Both the position numbers and the translations under genes were made by a program. The notes under the pieces are model-generated. The model was given only the letters and a program-made list of their open reading frames with translations, was not told where the DNA came from and searched no databases. From Nitratireductor sp. (GTDB taxonomy: Bacteria > Pseudomonadota > Alphaproteobacteria > Rhizobiales > Rhizobiaceae): a stretch of DNA of 8,578 nucleotides. The stretch lies in assembly GCA_020441735.1 (NCBI GenBank), contig JAGRLQ010000219.1, positions 1 through 8,578 of the forward strand, read 5' to 3'. Of the stretch, positions 6,086 to 8,578 are shown in pieces (the stretch's first letter is position 1; the number at the start of each line of letters is the position of its first letter).

Positions 6086-7348
6086 ATGCTTATCGAGTTT
6101 CGCGTAAAAAATTTTCGATCATTTAAGGAAGAGGCTGTGCTAAATTTGGCGGCTTCTTCCGACAAGACAAATGAAGACAAGAGTATAATAGCCACGGGAA
6201 ATCGTTCTGTTCCTCGCGTGCTAAAGAGCGCCGGTGTTTACGGTGCTAACGCTAGTGGCAAGTCAAACCTAATTCGGGCAATGCAGTTGCTAAAGGGTAT
6301 CGTAAGAGACTCAGCCGGCCTCCAAGCTGAGCAAGAAATAAATGTTCAACCGTTTCTCCTAGACCCCGTGACTTCTGAATCGCCTGTTGAATATGAAGTT
6401 ACATTCATTTTTAAGGGCGTCCGTTATCAATATGGTTTCAATTTACATCCGACAAAAATTTTAAATGAATGGCTAATTGTATATAAAACAAATCAGCCAG
6501 CCGTTTGGTTTGAGAGAAAATACAATAAAAAGGAAAGTAAATATGAATACAAATTCAGCTCACAACTTCTCGGGGCAAAATCTGTGTGGAAAGAATCTAC
6601 GCGAGATAATGCGCTATTTCTTTCAACTGCAGTTCAGTTAAACAGTGAGCAACTCAGGCCTGTATTTATATTTTTGACGCAGAACCTTGTGGTCTTTGAG
6701 AATGGCGTTGCTCCTCCTCCAGACTTTACAGTAGCTCATATGCGAGAAAATCAGGCTGATCTCGTGAGGCAATTCCTCTCGGCTGCGGACATTAGTATCG
6801 ATAATATAATGCTCAGAAAGCAAGATGGTTTTATGAATGCCATCAAGATGAATTTGGCGACAGGGCAGGTTGAAGCCCAAACTAGAGAAGCAAGGGAGCT
6901 CTATTTGCCTCGCTTTCTTCATAGGTCGCCAAGCGGATCGGCGGAGTTTGATCTTAAAGACGAGTCAGAAGGAACACAGAAATTATTCGCACTTGCGGGC
7001 CCTATTTTTGAGATTTTAGAAAATGGGAAGGTCCTAATTGTTGATGAGTTAGATAGGAGCCTACATACTTTATTATGTAGGCAGTTGATTTGGATGTTCC
7101 AAGACCCCGAGGTCAACGCCAGTAATGCTCAACTAGTATTTACAACCCACGACACTTCGCTTTTGGACGGCGAATTGCTGAGACGCGATCAAGTTTGGTT
7201 TACTGAGAAAGACGAACATCAAGCATCACACCTGTTTCCATTGTCTGATTTCCATCCGAGGAAGGGCGAAGCATTGGAAAGAGGTTACCTATCAGGTCGA
7301 TATGGGGGGGTGCCAATCCTAAGGCCACTCTGGACATCTAATGGCTAG
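6086..7348 (+). CDS. RloA/AbiLi-type AAA family ATPase, probable anti-phage component
   Basis: The protein has 420 residues with an SMC/ABC-like ATPase core split by a long insert. It opens MLIEFRVKNFRSFKEEAVLN, as AAA15/RloA-type ATPases do. Walker A is GANASGKS (53-60). The signature-like motif SEGTQKL (294-300) precedes Walker B KVLIVDEL (315-322, catalytic Glu321), a D-loop LDRSLH, and the H-loop in FTTHD (His355). The ending GRYGGVPIL is also family-typical. All nucleotide-binding motifs are intact. AGGA lies 8 bases before the ATG. The gene overlaps the RloB-family gene by 8 bases. In AbiL, and by analogy PARIS, such an ATPase senses phage and controls a partner effector; that role is inferred here. 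The gene is much more AT-rich than 391-5541 and uses many A/T-ending codons, so it is probably acquired. No restriction-modification genes, the context that gave RloA its name, are visible nearby. Confidence 0.88.
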   Translation: MLIEFRVKNFRSFKEEAVLNLAASSDKTNEDKSIIATGNRSVPRVLKSAGVYGANASGKSNLIRAMQLLKGIVRDSAGLQAEQEINVQPFLLDPVTSESPVEYEVTFIFKGVRYQYGFNLHPTKILNEWLIVYKTNQPAVWFERKYNKKESKYEYKFSSQLLGAKSVWKESTRDNALFLSTAVQLNSEQLRPVFIFLTQNLVVFENGVAPPPDFTVAHMRENQADLVRQFLSAADISIDNIMLRKQDGFMNAIKMNLATGQVEAQTREARELYLPRFLHRSPSGSAEFDLKDESEGTQKLFALAGPIFEILENGKVLIVDELDRSLHTLLCRQLIWMFQDPEVNASNAQLVFTTHDTSLLDGELLRRDQVWFTEKDEHQASHLFPLSDFHPRKGEALERGYLSGRYGGVPILRPLWTSNG

Positions 7349-7985
7349 GCGGCCTCGCGCCCGAAATAAGAGAGATTTAAGCCGGAGGCAGCCGATGCGT
7401 CCTCCTTATCCACGTGTGTTAATCGTATGTGAGGGGGCAAAAACCGAAGTAAGCTATTTTGAAGAAATTAGACAGAAATCTAGAATCCCCTCAGTAAATG
7501 TTCGAGTAATACATAGTCCGCTTGGCCAAGAGCCCAAACAAATAATAGAGGGTGCTGAGCAGGAGTTTGGTAAAACAAAAGCATTTGAAAAAGTGTACGC
7601 AGTTTTTGATCGTGACGCGCATCTGACATACGCTAATGCTATTGTTATGGCAGAAGCTCGAGACAACCGATTTAAGAATGATGAAAAAAGGCTGGTTGGG
7701 TTCAAAGCGATTGTTAGCGTGCCAAGTTTTGAGTTTTGGCTTTTGCTTCACTTTGCAGACATAAAGGCGGCGCTGCACAGAAATGCAGCGCTTCAAGAAC
7801 TCAAGAAATACCTTCCTGAATATCGAAAAGGTATGAAGGGAATTTTTCAATGTACTGAAGCTAATTTGGAAATTGCTATCGAGAGGGCGAAAGCACTCAA
7901 GGCTACCTCTTTTCGCCTGCCCGGAAACGATGCTTATACTGATGTACACGAGCTGGTTATCTCGCTCAGAAATCTCAAAAAATAA
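7341..7985 (+). CDS. RloB/AbiLii-family protein, probable effector partner of the ATPase
   Basis: The protein has 214 residues. A very basic N-terminus (MARRPRARNKRDLSRRQPMR) leads into VLIVCEGAKTEVSYF (26-40), the RloB-family CEGxxTE signature. It is followed by VFDRD (88-92) and the family block PSFEFWLLLHF (128-138). Glu31 with Asp90 and Asp92 gives the E...DxD spacing of TOPRIM-like metal-dependent enzymes, which suggests a nuclease-type effector, but no activity is shown. ATG 7341 lies inside the end of the ATPase gene (8-base overlap, different frame), so the two are translationally coupled and probably made together. RloB proteins pair with RloA-type ATPases, and this pair equals the AbiLi/AbiLii layout of the lactococcal abortive-infection system AbiL. 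It has the same AT-rich composition as its partner, and no further gene follows in the operon. Confidence 0.87.
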   Translation: MARRPRARNKRDLSRRQPMRPPYPRVLIVCEGAKTEVSYFEEIRQKSRIPSVNVRVIHSPLGQEPKQIIEGAEQEFGKTKAFEKVYAVFDRDAHLTYANAIVMAEARDNRFKNDEKRLVGFKAIVSVPSFEFWLLLHFADIKAALHRNAALQELKKYLPEYRKGMKGIFQCTEANLEIAIERAKALKATSFRLPGNDAYTDVHELVISLRNLKK

Positions 7986-8194
7986 TCTGGTAAGCTGGCA
8001 TCAAATCACCAGGCTTTCATTCGACAGGCATCTACATATGTTAGCTTGATATTTCATCCTTACTAGCCGTGGCTCTAAGCTGCTCACGACCACCGGGAAA
8101 AACGCATCCGCTCTTCCCTCATCCTAATCCTGTCGAAGGAGCAGGGAAGCCTCTGAGGGATCAGACGCGCGCCAACACTCGCAGATACACGCAG
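7986..8194. other. Gene-free AT-to-GC transition downstream of the defence module
   Basis: No convincing coding region or RNA gene is seen. CTGGT (7987-7991) can pair with ACCAG (8008-8012), but the stem is short and no U-tract follows, so it is a poor terminator. Composition returns to GC-rich around 8066-8110, the likely right edge of the acquired segment. Confidence 0.5.
8113..8160. repeat. Degenerate palindromic element with CCTGTCGAAGGAG core
   Basis: CTTCCCT (8113-8119) pairs with AGGGAAG (8143-8149). The overlapping TCCCTCA can instead pair with TGAGGGA (8154-8160), so two foldings exclude each other. The core CCTGTCGAAGGA resembles the CTTGTCGAAGG inside copy B at 5863. Confidence 0.5.
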
Positions 8195-8408
8195 GCGTCA
8201 CCCCGGTTGCCATGCAAACCGGGGTCCATTGAACTCTTGGTCTTGCTCGGGTGGAATTTGGGCGGAGGATCATTCGTTTATATCATCACTTCGCGCGCGG
8301 ATGCGCTGTTTACCGGCAGGGTTTGTGTCCCGATCTTGCCCAACATGACCGCCAGTGCTTGCAGATGGGCACAGTGGACCCCGGTTTGCATGGCAACCGG
8401 GGTGACGC
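8195..8408. repeat. Inverted pair of 37-bp palindromic repeats (REP-doublet-like)
   Basis: The left arm 8195-8231 and right arm 8372-8408 are reverse complements at 36 of 37 positions, with the single mismatch third from the spacer-proximal end. Each arm is itself a CCCCGGTT...AACCGGGG hairpin. The 140-base spacer (8232-8371) holds no gene. Homology stops abruptly at both arm ends in the inverted sense. A looser direct similarity precedes each arm (8171-8194 and 8351-8374, both with GCAGAT). No target-site duplication is evident. Confidence 0.85.
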
Positions 8409-8431
8409 GCTTCGCACGGGCCTCCCGTGAA

Positions 8432-8512
8432 TAACTCTGTTCTGGGTCCCCACTCTCGGCATTTGCGCAGCAAATGCCTGCCGCCAATGGGGACAAGCCC
8501 GAGGATGACTAG
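8432..8512 (-). repeat. Dispersed palindromic intergenic element, copy C, inverted and with a nested hairpin
   Basis: Read on the minus strand it begins CTAGTCATCCTCGGGCTTGT and later gives GGGGACCCAGAACA, matching copies A and B. An outer stem GTCCCCA (8446-8452) with TGGGGAC (8488-8494) encloses a perfect 9-bp hairpin, GGCATTTGC (8458-8466) with GCAAATGCC (8470-8478), around a 3-base loop. The second hairpin of copies A and B is degenerate here. Confidence 0.75.
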
Positions 8513-8578
8513 ATGGTGGGTGTTTTCAGCAAAAACTTATCCCCGCCTCTAAAACCTCCCCCTATCCTTCACCCACTG

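Noticed and set aside
7987..8012. Terminator after the RloB-family gene
   Set aside because: The stem is only 5 bp, the loop is long and no U-tract follows.
8195..8408. MITE or small insertion element with 37-bp terminal inverted repeats
   Set aside because: No target-site duplication is seen and each arm is itself a REP-like hairpin of a class also found singly at 5661, so an inverted REP pair fits better.
8069..8434. 121-residue plus-strand open frame starting at GTG
   Set aside because: It runs through the palindromic repeats at 8113-8160 and 8195-8408, has no ribosome binding site, and its translation shows only repeat-derived sequence.

Overview
The window looks like chromosome from an alphaproteobacterium. 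The catabolic genes are strongly GC-rich with third-position G/C bias, and the gaps between genes hold many short palindromes (GTCATCCTCGG..., CCCCGG...CCGGGG, CTTGTCGAAGG, CCCTCCCC...GGGGAGGG) of the kind scattered through Hyphomicrobiales and Sphingomonadales genomes. I cannot place it below class level.

Left part (1-5541). The window opens in the 3' end of a gene that looks like a MarR-family regulator, closed by a good intrinsic terminator. Next comes a compact catabolic locus. A GlxA/AraC-type regulator on the minus strand is divergent from a two-gene plus-strand operon. The first operon gene is a tandem class III (CaiB/BaiF) CoA-transferase of about 826 residues with the architecture of DddD, the DMSP CoA-transferase/lyase: two CaiB halves, with the expected catalytic Asp only in the second. 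The second gene, 4 nt downstream, is a short relative of the N,N-dimethylformamidase large subunit. The regulator carries the DTGA variant of the DJ-1 nucleophile elbow, as in betaine/carnitine regulators of the GbdR/CdhR type. Together these suggest a small pathway that activates a DMSP-, betaine- or carnitine-like carboxylate to a CoA ester and hydrolyses an amide. The substrate is unknown, and the pairing may be undescribed.

Middle gap (5542-6085). This gene-free stretch is packed with palindromic repeats, followed by an AT-rich promoter region.

Right part (6086-7985). Two overlapping AT-rich genes encode an AAA/ABC-type ATPase (RloA/AbiLi type) and an RloB/AbiLii-family protein with a TOPRIM-like acidic pattern. 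This is a probable anti-phage abortive-infection module. Its base composition differs sharply from the left part (17 G/C in 60 at 6421-6480 against 43 in 60 at 2341-2400), which suggests horizontal acquisition.

Right gap (7986-8578). No gene is seen. It holds a near-perfect 37-bp inverted repeat pair and an inverted, elaborated copy of the repeat that also lies at 174 and 5841, so the defence module sits between oppositely oriented copies of one repeat family.
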